A DNA stretch of 64,000 nucleotides from Liolophura sinensis (lineage: Eukaryota > Mollusca > Polyplacophora > Chitonida > Chitonidae), in contig NC_088302.1 in assembly GCF_032854445.1 (NCBI RefSeq), positions 310,001 through 374,000 on the forward strand. Reading direction: 5' to 3'. This document shows, in pieces, positions 46,501 to 56,435 of the stretch (position 1 is the stretch's first letter; every line of letters begins with the position of its first letter). Position numbers and translations under genes: made by a program. Below the pieces are notes generated by a model. It did no database searches, had not been told where the DNA came from, and was given only the letters and a program-made list of their open reading frames with translations.

Positions 46501-49500
46501 TTCTGATGTGGCCGAAAGTTTCTCAGCAGCCGTGTCAATATCCTCGTAATCCGCTATTTCTGACGTCACAGGCTCAGATTTGGCAGTGGCTGAAAGTAGG
46601 AACAATGTACACTAACAATTAGGCTATTACAGCTTCATGTATAGTCGGATAAGCCCATGCCTTCTTCCTCACATTTGCCCTAAACTTAGCTACAACAATA
46701 TTCGCACAACACTTTGAGATTTAGTTGAGATTAGGTTGTGATCAGAACTTAAATTACAACTCGGCTCAGAAGAGCGACATTCGGCCAATAACACGAGATA
46801 AGGACGAGGTTGGGAAAACAGGGCGACATTCTGACGAGATTAGCACGCCATTTAGTCGACATTGAGTGAGTTAGAGAATTGGTGGTCACGACTGAATCTC
46901 CACTAAATCTCGCGTTTTACACTAAATCTCCACTCGAATTTCTCCAGAATCTCGTGCTGTTCTGCGAGTTTCGCTAGAATGCCAGACACGAGACTCGACT
47001 CGACTGAATATCGTTGGAATCAGTTTGAAATCATCAGAATGTCGTGTTGTCCTAATTTCGATGAAATCTCTCACTATCGTTCAAATATGGCCATTCATGT
47101 TTTGGGGAAAATGTGGAGAAAGCGTAGCCGCATCAGGTTCCATAACTTCAGCTTTGGACAATGAGAAAATGGGAAACAGGCACTTTGTAATGAAAATACC
47201 TCCACCGCCACAGAGGCAGGATGACTACAACCTGCTGGTATCATTCAAACAAAGAATACGGTATGCACATGCCTACTGTACTTGTCGTAAACTTGACCAC
47301 AAGAAGGACAGATATAAACGGCTTACTGATGATGAAATCTCATCCACATCGCATTGTCGCTCAGTCTAGCAACAGTTACCGACGCCGAAGGCTTATCTCA
47401 CAAAACAAATGCAAGTAAATCCAAAGCAAAAAGGGTAGACTGCTTTACTAATTTCATGTCTGCAGTGTCCCGGAAGGGTAAAAGTTGCACGAATAGTGCA
47501 TGTAGGCCTATGTTTGACGTTTCGTGCAATATGTGCATGTAGGTCTGTGTGGAAAAAACTTGCGAAGTGAAAAGAGAAATTCTGAATAGACAACCTTAGC
47601 ATGTTTCTGGTATACGTTTGTCATTTCTCTTCACACCGGAATACTGGCGTGGAGACCGATACGTACGACACAAAGTGGTGGCTTTCTTCAGACAGCTTCG
47701 TACCGCCTTTGTCGTCATCAGGTGGATTTTTTGCTGTACGATCTGTGTGGCGAAATGATACCAATAGCAGTGGCAGAGAAGATGGTCCACCTTGATGACA
47801 CTGACAAAAACACCGAAACAAGAGCATCTGAATAGAACAAGTACGAGTAGTCTTCATGATGGGAGAAAGCTGATAAAATAATAGATTTCGTAATGTTTTC
47901 TCAGTGTTTTAGTCACATATAACGAGCTTTCGTATTCATGTTGTCAACAGAGGGATCTGACTGGCTCTGTGCATCTTATTTATGTATGAATCAATGTAAA
48001 TATTAAATTACATGTATCAATGATTTGATTTAATACAGACTTAAGAATTTTTCGCTGAAACGACAACGGCCATTTTCGTGAGTGAAGGAAATTGGAGTGT
48101 GCGGGTTGACCCACCCACATCTGACGCACATGTTTGCTCGCCTTAATTGTGAAAGACAAGACGAATGTATAACTGAGCACACAGCCCCAAGAACGCCGCT
48201 CTCGAGGGTATGACTGAGCACACAACCCCATAAACTCCGTCTACGATAGTATGACTGAGCACACTGCTCTACGAACGCTGCCTACAAGGGTATGACTAAG
48301 CACACAGCTCCACAAAGGCCGCATACGAGGGTGTGTAACAATTTGTAAATTTTCGTAAAACCTTCGTGATTAATCGTAAAGCTGTCGGTTCCATCATAAC
48401 GCTTTACAAAATCAGCCGGTTTAGGGCAAACAGACATGGAATACTTGCGAATGAATACGAATTTACGATTGATAGTGTCATAACACATTCTTAATTATTC
48501 GTAATTCTATGTCCTGAGATTCTCATTCTCATGGTCATTATTCTCAATCACAGCCCTAACAAATGTATGACTCAACAGAAATCACACCGATCGCGGGCAG
48601 AAGAGACACACAGTCGGCAATCACAGCCCTAACAAATGTATGACTCAACAGAAACCACACCGATCGCGGGCAGAGGAGACACACAGTCGGCAATCACAGC
48701 CCTAACAAATGTATGACTCAACAGAAACCACACCAATCGCGGGCAGAGGAGACACACAGTCGGCAATCACAGACCTAACAAATGTATGACTCAACAGAAA
48801 CCACACCAATCGCGGGCAGAGGAGACACACAGTCGGCAATCACAGCCCTAACAAATGTATGACTCAACACAAACCACACCAATCGCGGGCAGAGGAGACA
48901 CACAGTCGGCAATCACAGCCCTAACAAATGTATGACTCAACAGAAACCACACCAATCGCGGGCAGAGGAGACACACAGTCGGCAATCACAGCCCTAACAA
49001 ATGTATGACTCAACAGAAACCACACCGATCGCGGGCAGAGGAGACACACAGTCGGCAATCACAGCCCTAACAAATGTATGACTCAACAGAAACCACACCG
49101 ATCGCGGGCAGAGGAGACACACAGTCGGCAATCACAGCCCTAACAAATGTATGACTCAACAGAAACCACACCAATCGCGGGCAGAGGAGACACACAGTCG
49201 GCAATCACAGCCCTAACAAATGTATGCCTCAACAGAAACCACACCGATCGCGGGCAGAGAAGACACACAGTGGGCAATCACAGCCCTAACAAATGTATGA
49301 CTCAACAGAAACCACACCAATCGCGGGCAGAGGAGACACACAGTCGGCAATCACAGCCCTAACAAATGTATGACTCAACAGAAACCACACAAATCGCGGG
49401 CATACGAGACACATAGTGGGCAATGACCGCCCTAACTAATGTATGCCTCAACTCACACCACACCGATCGCCAGCATACGAGACACACAGTCGACAATCAC

Positions 49501-49753
49501 CGCCCTAACTAATGTATGCCTCAACTCACACCACACCGATCGCGGGCATATGAGACACGCAGTTGGCAATCTCTCTCAGATGTTTTGCTGTCTTGTTTCC
49601 GGAACAAATCAACTCTTCCTCGTGCATAAGGCATGTTGACGCACACTCCACAGTTGATGGAGAAGCAGAAGTTTCCAGCCAAATGTAGGAGATTGCCAAT
49701 ATCAACATCGCCGGAAACACCGGGGAGTCCACCCTAACTGGCCCATTCTTCAT
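37592..49753 (-). CDS. single-pass membrane protein with Lys-rich tail, unrecognised
   Basis: Eight exons (high to low): 49753-49537, 46589-46428, 45967-45843, 44890-44814, 42016 or 42006-41989, 41458-41393, 40440-40360, 38842-37592; about 668 aa. Exon 1 gives a signal peptide (FPAMLILAISYIWLETSA), then four Cys (CASTC, ICSG, IANC) and an NKT glycosylation site. Exon 2 is acidic (ADYEDIDTAAEK). Exon 3 has one membrane segment, IMIIMATVMVPVIFGLSYL. Exons 4-7 are Lys-rich (NDPDWEKKRKQKTGGKKG, EKKSKNSQDGKGSKKTKK, EKGNKNGNKGNTKKE). Exon 8 encodes 416 Ser/Thr/Asp-rich residues ending YSSLLHYCAAD. All junctions are GT-AG and phases agree, except that exon 5 needs its upstream acceptor (42017) to stay in frame. 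A receptor or adhesion-like type I protein is plausible, but I know no family. The exon 1 donor is chosen on phase; another exon near 47650-47800 is possible, and the leader may extend above 49791. Confidence 0.62.
39500..40359 (-). repeat. array copying the end of exon 7 and its splice donor
   Basis: About twelve copies of a unit of roughly 70 bp in two alternating forms. On the minus strand each contains gccctgtctgatctgaagaa followed by g and GTAACAG or GTGACAG, that is, the last codons of exon 7 (ALSDLKK) plus its donor, then cacctgtttctcatagga or a variant. It begins exactly at the genuine donor at 40360. Confidence 0.9.
40675..41392 (-). repeat. 24-bp array starting at the exon 6 donor, about 30 copies
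   Basis: On the minus strand each unit starts GTATGTTCCTGGATGTAAGT and ends gatg. The genuine donor of exon 6 (41392) reads gtatgtctctggatgtaagt, so it is itself the first unit. Each unit offers GTATGT and GTAAGT. The eight-codon period gives a 254-aa ORF (MFLDVSDG type), an artefact. Confidence 0.92.
42425..44720 (-). repeat. 41-bp array, about 55 copies
   Basis: In plus sense units read acacaatcccttacccaagg then ctgttgtattcagtaacaaa. On the minus strand each carries CTTGGGTAAGGG, which resembles a donor. It begins about 90 bp after the exon 4 donor; the intervening gtgggttaagggagcat looks like a degenerate first copy. Subtypes with cacacaagcccctactcaag recur as blocks between 43520 and 44160. 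Confidence 0.92.
44985..45830 (-). repeat. 22-24-bp array, about 36 degenerate copies
   Basis: In plus sense units read tacattcgtgaagagcccgg; toward 45830 they change to acattcgtcaggtgtgcggt. The array fills the intron after exon 3 and starts about 15-20 bp from that donor (45842). Confidence 0.87.
46590..48180. other. unique intron sequence, possible extra exon
   Basis: Intron between exons 1 and 2 of the minus-strand membrane-protein gene. After a good acceptor (gtgtttttgtcag, about 47806) the minus strand reads CHQGGPSSLPLLLVSFRHTD and TAKNPPDDDKGGTKLSEESH, open for about 60 codons, and could be an additional ectodomain exon. No donor clearly fits the phase. Other ORFs here (47025-47418 plus) are unrecognised. 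Confidence 0.3.
48185..48320 (-). repeat. short array, about 46-bp unit, 3 copies
   Basis: In plus sense, tatgactgagcacacagccc and variants recur at 48183, 48209, 48250 and 48290 with gaacgccg segments between. Intronic. Confidence 0.6.
48545..49545 (-). repeat. 73-bp array copying the end of exon 1 and its donor, about 14 copies
   Basis: In plus sense units contain cagccctaacaaatgtatga, accacaccgatcgcgggcag and aggagacacacagtcggcaa. On the minus strand this is the last 30 bp of exon 1 (attgcc.actg.gtgtctc and gcccgcgatcg) plus the donor GTGTGG. The rightmost copies pass without a break into exon 1. Confidence 0.92.
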
Positions 49754-49906
49754 GCCGACATCACAGGATTGTGATCTCACCACTGGACGACCTGAAAAAT
49801 GACAAAATCTTCTTGTAGCTCTACATGTGGACAATTGTAACTGACATTCCCCTGGCAATGTATCACGACTTGTAACTGACATTCCCCTGATAATATATCA
49901 CGGCAA

Positions 49907-50070
49907 TATATTTATTTATTTGATTGGTGTTTTACGCCGTATTCAAGAATATTTCACTTATACGACGGCGGCCAGCATTATGGTGGGTGGAAACCGGGGG
50001 AAACCCACGACCATCCGCAGGTTGCTGATAGACCTTCCTACGTACGAAGCCAGCATGAGCTGGACCCCTG
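49907..50070 (-). mobile_element. SINE, minus orientation, 5'-truncated
   Basis: Runs from the tail (atttatttatttgattggtg) through ggcggccagcattatggtgg and cgaccatccgcaggttgctg to ccagcatgagctgga. Copies of the degenerate array flank it on both sides, so it inserted into that array. Confidence 0.9.
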
Positions 50071-50495
50071 ATAACGTATCACGGCACAACTTGTAACTGA
50101 CATTCCATTGATAATGTATCACTGCACGACATGTTACTGACATTTTCCTATTAATGTGCCTCAATACGTCTCGCTACGGATGTTCCCTGATAATGTATCT
50201 CACCAGATCTTGTAAATAACATGCCCTTGATAATGTATCACTACACGTCTTTTTACCGAAATTCCCGTGATAATGTATTACTGCACAACTCACGTTTTCC
50301 CTGATAGGGCCTAATGTACCTCACCACGCCTTGTAAATGACATTCCCCTGATAACGCATCTCAGCACGTCTTGTTACCGAAGTTCCCTGACAATGTATCA
50401 CTTCAGGACTTGTAACTGAAATGACATTTCCCTCATAACGCATCAGTACACGTTTTGTAACTGACATTCCCTAGGTAATGTATCACACGGATATT
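50071..50495 (+). repeat. degenerate array, about 43-bp unit
   Basis: Units of the type ctgataatgtatcactgcac plus gacttgtaactgacattcc, strongly diverged. Further copies lie at 49830-49900, left of the inserted SINE. Confidence 0.78.
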
Positions 50496-52739
50496 TTTAT
50501 CTCCAAATCTCCATTTGAAAAGCGTTTCAATACGCTTGAAAACCTTAAAAATTCAGGGAACGATCAGAACTCTTTGCAGGACTAAAGATCACAACAACGT
50601 CAAAAAGGAAATGTATTCTGTTTTGTAGTGTAGCTCGCGATGTAAACATATCATATACGGCATGTGCGCTCATATTGTGGTACCGCGTACACAAACATGT
50701 GTAAGTGAGGTACACTTTGACGTCTGTCCGCACGAGTTTGTTACATTCATGGGCAACGGGCGATCTTAGTCAAAATTTCAACCATTAAACTTATAACAAT
50801 TAATCACAATAGGATATAACAATTTTAAAGTCATGGGAAATTTTACACTGAAGTGTAAGATCGCTTCGTGATCCTGTTCACTGGCGTACACACCATGTGT
50901 AAGTTTTATACTCAGTTTTTGCCGTTAAGCACAAATCGTAATATGGGACGAAGGGCAGCCTCAGCAGAGCGATTCTGATGTCGCCTAAGCTATATGTTCA
51001 GAAAAACACAAAAAAGCGTACCTCAGGAGCTAAATTTTAGTTCTCATTTGTGTCAAATAGTAAATACTAAGAAGAGAAATTGAAACGATTAACACTGCTG
51101 TGTGTCTGTCATAGTACATAGAGCCTACTGCTGTGTGCTTCAGGTTATGCAGATGTGGCACGGGATATTACCGACGTCAAAATTTATCTGACACCTTTGA
51201 CAATACTTGATCTCCTTCATCACGTTCACATACCGTACCTTGCCGATATTTCCGATCCAGTCACCCAGCTCCACCACAGGGCATTCTCCTCGGAAATGGT
51301 ACATTAAACTGTATATTTGAATATAAACTTCGGAACCATGTTTCATTTAATAACGTTTGTTTCCTTTTTTCAAAAAACATACTGAGCTGAATGTATGGAT
51401 TTAGGGCGTTGAGGATCAGAAATAAGAGGTATAGGGAGATTTTTACACGACCAATTATGTGATAAATGCATGTTTGGGTACCGGTACACATAGGCCTACA
51501 GTTGTCGGATCATGTCGCAGATACATGTACCTTTGCACTCGTAGCTGGATTAATCATTACAAGCCGTTGATACGATTTCCCTCACAGAAATGGTTTTGTT
51601 TATGATGTCCAGGTGGAGTAGACCTGTATATGATTCAGTGGTAGATACAGACCTCTATCCATCAGCTTACCTATTGTGACACTTTGCAATAAAATGTTTC
51701 GTTGTTGTTGCTCTCATCATCAGGCCGCTGTGCAAACGCGAAATGACGCCATCATGTTCTCTGACGTTAAGTTACGTGTGACGCCTTCTGACATTACGCG
51801 CAAGCAACCGAAGGAATGGCCGTCATCAGAACGTCACAGATCACGTGCTGTCATCGATACCAGGAATATAGCAGTGGGAGTTAATCTTATCAGCGCGAAA
51901 AATGATCTGGGGTGCAATCAGCCTGAAAACGCCTTAAGAGGGCATGTGTCTTCACAAATAGTATGGAAAAGACATTTTAAATCGACATGTAGGCGCATAA
52001 GCCTGGTCACTGACGGTGTATGCAATGTAGCTGCAGCACTGATTGTTTTCATTGATTCACATCGCACTTCATGCAAAAAAGTTTTGATTAGAAGTGAACA
52101 CGCTTCAGGACTGTTTTGGAATTTCCTCATTTTCACTGTACGTGTATTTTCACTTCTCCAGTAGAATACAACTTTGCTAAACAATATTCACGAAAGTGGA
52201 TGTTGCATTTGTTTATTTGTATACACCTTAACCAGATCATACTAACCTAACACGCCAAAGCACTAGTGCAAACTAAAACGTCATTTAAATGGGCAGTCGT
52301 ACTTTTCGCGTCGTGTGAGAAGAGAACATTGTGTCGTGTGAAAAGAGAACAGTCTTGCATACGGCAATGGGTTACCTGCAGAATAAAGGAGGGGGATATG
52401 TTTAATACGCCATTTCACTGACGCTGAGTGTTTCACTCCTGCGTCATAAGCATCACGTCACAGTGATGCACGTTGACATCGCGAAACAAAAGATTACTTT
52501 ATGACGTGAAGTCTCATCTCACTGCAGATTGCCCCCTGGGTTATTTTGCGTCATTAAACTTTGGTCACATGTCAAAGTGGCTTGCTGCTGTGGCTGTCAC
52601 AGTCGTGTCTATGTCCCCTAAAAATGACATATCAGTCAGTAGGTGATACCTATACATAAGCCTGTAATTAGTAACGCAGTGTTTTCTCCTAGAAATACCC
52701 TGTATACAGTCACAACCACTGCACCTCAGATGATCGGCT
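50496..52739. other. no supported gene; TGACG-rich stretch
   Basis: Unique sequence right of the minus-strand gene. On the minus strand ECPVVELGDWIGNIGK followed by GTACGGTATG at 51240-51290 could be an exon end, but nothing confirms it. 51720-52560 contains many TGACG or CGTCA pentamers and one CACGTG-like site (tcacgtgctg). The 162-aa plus ORF (51676-52164) has no domain. Confidence 0.35.
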
Positions 52740-53440
52740 GCGGTCACAAACCATTGCATCTCAGATAACGTATAATAGTACAAAACAACGGGCTTCAAAT
52801 AATCGTCTATACAGCACAAATGACCGCACCTCACAAAATTGTCTAAGGTCATAACCACTGCACCTCAGGTACCTGTCTGCGGTCATAAATTGCATCTAGG
52901 ATAATTGTCTGCGGTCACAAATCACCGCACCTTACATAATCGTCTCCAGTCACAAACCACCGCGCCTCAAATAATGGTCTATTGTCACAAACCACCGCAC
53001 CTCACAGTCATTTACGGTTACAAACCACTGCGCCTCAAATAATGGTCTATTGTCACAAACCACCGCACCTCACAGTCATCTACGGTTACAAACCACTGCG
53101 CCTCAAATAATGGTCTATTGTCACAAACCACCGCACCTCACAGTCATCTAGGGTTACAAACAACCGCGCCTCAAATAATGGTCTATTGTCACAAACCACC
53201 GCACCTCACAGTCATCTACGGCTACAAACCACTGCGCCTCAAATAATGGTCTATTGTCACAAACCACCGCACCTCACAGTCATCTACGGTTACAAACCAC
53301 TGCGCCTCAAATAATGGTCTATTGTCACAAACCACCACACCTCACAGTCATCTACGGTTACAAACCACCACGCCTCAAATAATGGTCTATTGTCACAAAC
53401 CACCGCACCTCACACAATGGTCTACGGGCACACCACTTGA
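52740..53440 (+). repeat. 68-bp array, about 9 copies
   Basis: Units contain aaaccaccgcacctcacagt, catctacggttacaaaccac and gcctcaaataatggtctatt. The left 150 bp are diverged and the middle copies nearly identical. Confidence 0.9.
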
Positions 53441-53790
53441 CTACGTGACTATTGGATTCATGATCACGTGACTGTCTTAGACTTATGCCATACCTAACTC
53501 GTGGTAAGATTCCTGAACTTATTTTTTAATTTTAGCGCTAATTTTCGTTATGAGTATCCAAGACAGCTTCACGATCCCAAATTGTGGATGGTACATTGTT
53601 GTAAGTGTACACATTTTTAACTTCTTAAAGCAAAGGATTTAATGTGTAACTGTGTTTGAATTTATTAATCAAGTCGTAAAATGTTTAATAAATGACGCCC
53701 TTGGTTAACAGCTAGATGTCCCAAATGAAGACGTTGAAGGCTGAACCACACGGATAGTGGTAATGTAGGCCTTGAGGACTATATTCACCT
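53441..53790. other. no feature seen
   Basis: Unique AT-rich sequence between an array and a SINE. Confidence 0.5.
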
Positions 53791-54071
53791 TATTTTATGT
53801 TTTTTTTTTTTTTTTTTTTTTTGATTGGTGTTTTACGCCGTACTCAAGAATATTTCACTTATACGACGGCGGCCAGCATTATGGTGGGTGGAAACCGGGC
53901 AGAGCCCGGCGGAAACCCACGACCATCCGCAGGTTGCTGGCAGACCTTCCCACGTACGGCCGTAGAGGAAGCCAGCATGAGCTGGTCTTGAACTCACAGC
54001 GACCGCATTGGTGAGAGGCTTCTGGGTCACTACGCTGCGCTAGCGCGCTAACCGACTGATATTTTATGTTT
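53791..54071 (-). mobile_element. complete tRNA-derived SINE with 12-bp target duplication
   Basis: TATTTTATGTTT flanks the element at 53791-53802 and 54060-54071. The minus-strand order is: head with box A (tcagtcggttagcgcgctag), box B (gtgagttcaagacc, near 53993), the body with gtacgtgggaaggtctgcca, aacctgcggatggtcgtggg and cccaccataatgctggccgc, then gtataagtgaaatattcttg, gtacggcgtaaaacaccaat and a run of about 20 A. It is the best copy in the window and defines the family. Confidence 0.93.
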
Positions 54072-56000
54072 GGATAGATGCTCATAAAGTGCATAGATCG
54101 TAATGGTGATTTTATGGTAAAAACATTTAAGTCTATTCAATTTACTGCAGTCGGGTCACGCATGGAAATTCTGATTTCGGCGCGCCTTCGATCAGCGGTC
54201 AGCATACATGGATGGACAGGGTACTGTCAGCGTGGTGTTAGTACACCGAGTCTTCATGCCTTGTATTAACCGTTTGTTGTCTTCCCCACAGCGTTGCCTG
54301 CAGTGAGCAACAGTAGTAAGTACGCCTGCTCTGCTTTGATATCGTGCGTTTTTATTTGACAACAATTTTTCAGTCATTTGACGATGAGCAGCCATTATCT
54401 GAGTATACATAGGCCAGAAGACGAGCCCATGCCGCCAATGTGCTTCCGCCACTGAAATATCATGCCGAAGACACCAGATACGACACCCCACTAACTCACA
54501 TTATACTGACAACGGGCCAATCAGCCACGTTTCCTTGCTCTAACCTCTCAGTGCTGAGCGCCAGGCGAGGCACGAATAAGTACCAATTTTAAAGTCTTTG
54601 GTATGACCTGCCTGGGTTTCATCCTCGGTCTCCAGACTTCGAAGCACCATAATATTAAAAGCAACGTTACGCACTCAAACCTGTAGGACAACGGTTAAGC
54701 TTCCCGGTAATGAGAAGTACCGGCGTATTTCCCAGACTGATACATAACAACAACAACGTGAACAATTTGTAGCCGTTAATGGTGTGATGTCAAAATGTTT
54801 TTATTGAGCAATTTGTAATATAGCAACAATTAATCGAACACTATTGTGATACAAATTTCATCTCCAACAAATCAATGCGCCTCCAATGGAGATTATCTGA
54901 TCACGCAGATCATGAAATTACACAGTTTTAGGATATTTGGAGTACCAATCTAATTCCCAAACTGTCCGGTTACAATCCTACCGTTGCAGACATTACTCCT
55001 TGTCTGTATTGTTCAGAAATAAACATTTTCATCGCAAGTGTATTTACAGTCATTGCCACGACAAACCATTACATCTGCCTGAAATCGTTGAAACTGTTTT
55101 AAGAAAATGCAGCATGCAGAAACTAAACCCAGACATCTTCCCTAAGGAACTTATGTTTGGACAAAAAGTTTTTAAATTTTAGGTCAAACGTGAGCAAAGT
55201 TTAGCAATACAGAAAAGCTGCCATGGTCATTTTCAGTCGAATCATCATAGATCATTGATAACCAACGAACACAATTCAGATATCATATATGCCATAGTCC
55301 CATATCAATATGGGATAGATATGATGGTACTTATTGCTGGATAAAAACCCATCACAATCACCGTGCCGTCTTATGGGACGGCTTATCCCTTATTAAAGGC
55401 TTATCCCTTATTAAAGGCTTATCCCTTATTAAAGTCACAAATACTGAACATTCAGGATATTTCATTTCCAGGAGTCCAACAGCAAAAGTAAATAACATCT
55501 GTAGGTCACATTAACCTCATATGGCACACACAATAATTTACACTCATCATACACTGAAGACATTTTGATATGATGGACAATTTTTTTTTGTAATAATCCT
55601 TACCCAAGAATTCTCTTCAAATATTAAAAAAGAAATCATCTTTTTTTCAGATTCTACTCAAAAAAAACACTATTCTAACCCTCTTTTTACAACCCAACAA
55701 ATTATGCAGTAAAATCAACATAACAGGAAGCACTTAGGCACTGCATATAAGCATATATAAGATCAAAGATCATCAGTCAAACATCTCCTCTTTAGGGCCT
55801 TGAATCCCCCAACACATGTACCTACATCATCATAGCCTGAAATCTCTTATACACCATGAAACAAAACAGGCTATTTCTAGTACACACCTTGTCATTCAAG
55901 GTATCAAGACAGGATTCCTATATACATGCACTTCATGATTTTTTACTTTTTTCTGGTTCACATATTATACCAGTTACAGTGCAAAATATGCATGTACATG
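54072..56000. other. no gene seen; downstream flank of FBP1
   Basis: AT-rich unique sequence. ORFs at 54192-54491 and 54937-55182 are unrecognised. A 20-bp repeat (aaggcttatcccttatt) occurs three times near 55390-55432. Confidence 0.45.
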
Positions 56001-56006
56001 TTTATT
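56001..56006 (-). terminator. possible polyadenylation signal of FBP1
   Basis: TTTATT on the plus strand is AATAAA on the minus strand, about 430 bp after the FBP1 stop codon. Further candidates lie to the left, so the site is uncertain. Confidence 0.35.
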
Positions 56007-56435
56007 CAGCCAATCCTCAAGGACATTATGACAGTCCAAAATGCATATATTAGTACGCTGAGATTTTTAAGCAATGAAATTCAAGATAAATGTAAGTAAT
56101 TCACAGTATTGGTAAATATATGTATATTTAACACTTAAAGCTGAACATGAATGACACAACACTCAACTTCCTTCCCACTTCCACCTCCCCATCTTGCACA
56201 TTCTCACCCGACATGTCCGCACCCCTCGCATCATGTGACCTTCAAAATCCTCCCCTCCCCCCCACCACCCCTGTCCTCCTCTTACCTGTATGCTCCCTAA
56301 CCTAACCCTCTACTTGCCATGTTTCCTGTACACCGCCTTCACATATTCCACATTGTAACTAGGCATGTCTGTACCCTTCCCCTCCACCACCACCCTCCAG
56401 CTTACATGTATGTTCCCTGGCCTACATGTAACCCT

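Noticed and set aside
47025..47418. Plus ORFs of 114 and 65 aa
   Set aside because: Unrecognised, overlapping in two frames, and antisense within an intron of the membrane-protein gene.
51140..51346. Minus-strand ORF with ECPVVELGDWIGNIGK and a GTACGG donor
   Set aside because: Suggestive exon end, but no clear acceptor, frame or partner exon; kept only as a remark.
51676..52164. 162-aa plus ORF
   Set aside because: No recognisable domain or splice context; its codons look like chance reading of a CG-richer flank, and an overlapping minus ORF is equally open.
53772..54094. ORFs of 64-80 aa on both strands
   Set aside because: They are translations of the SINE.
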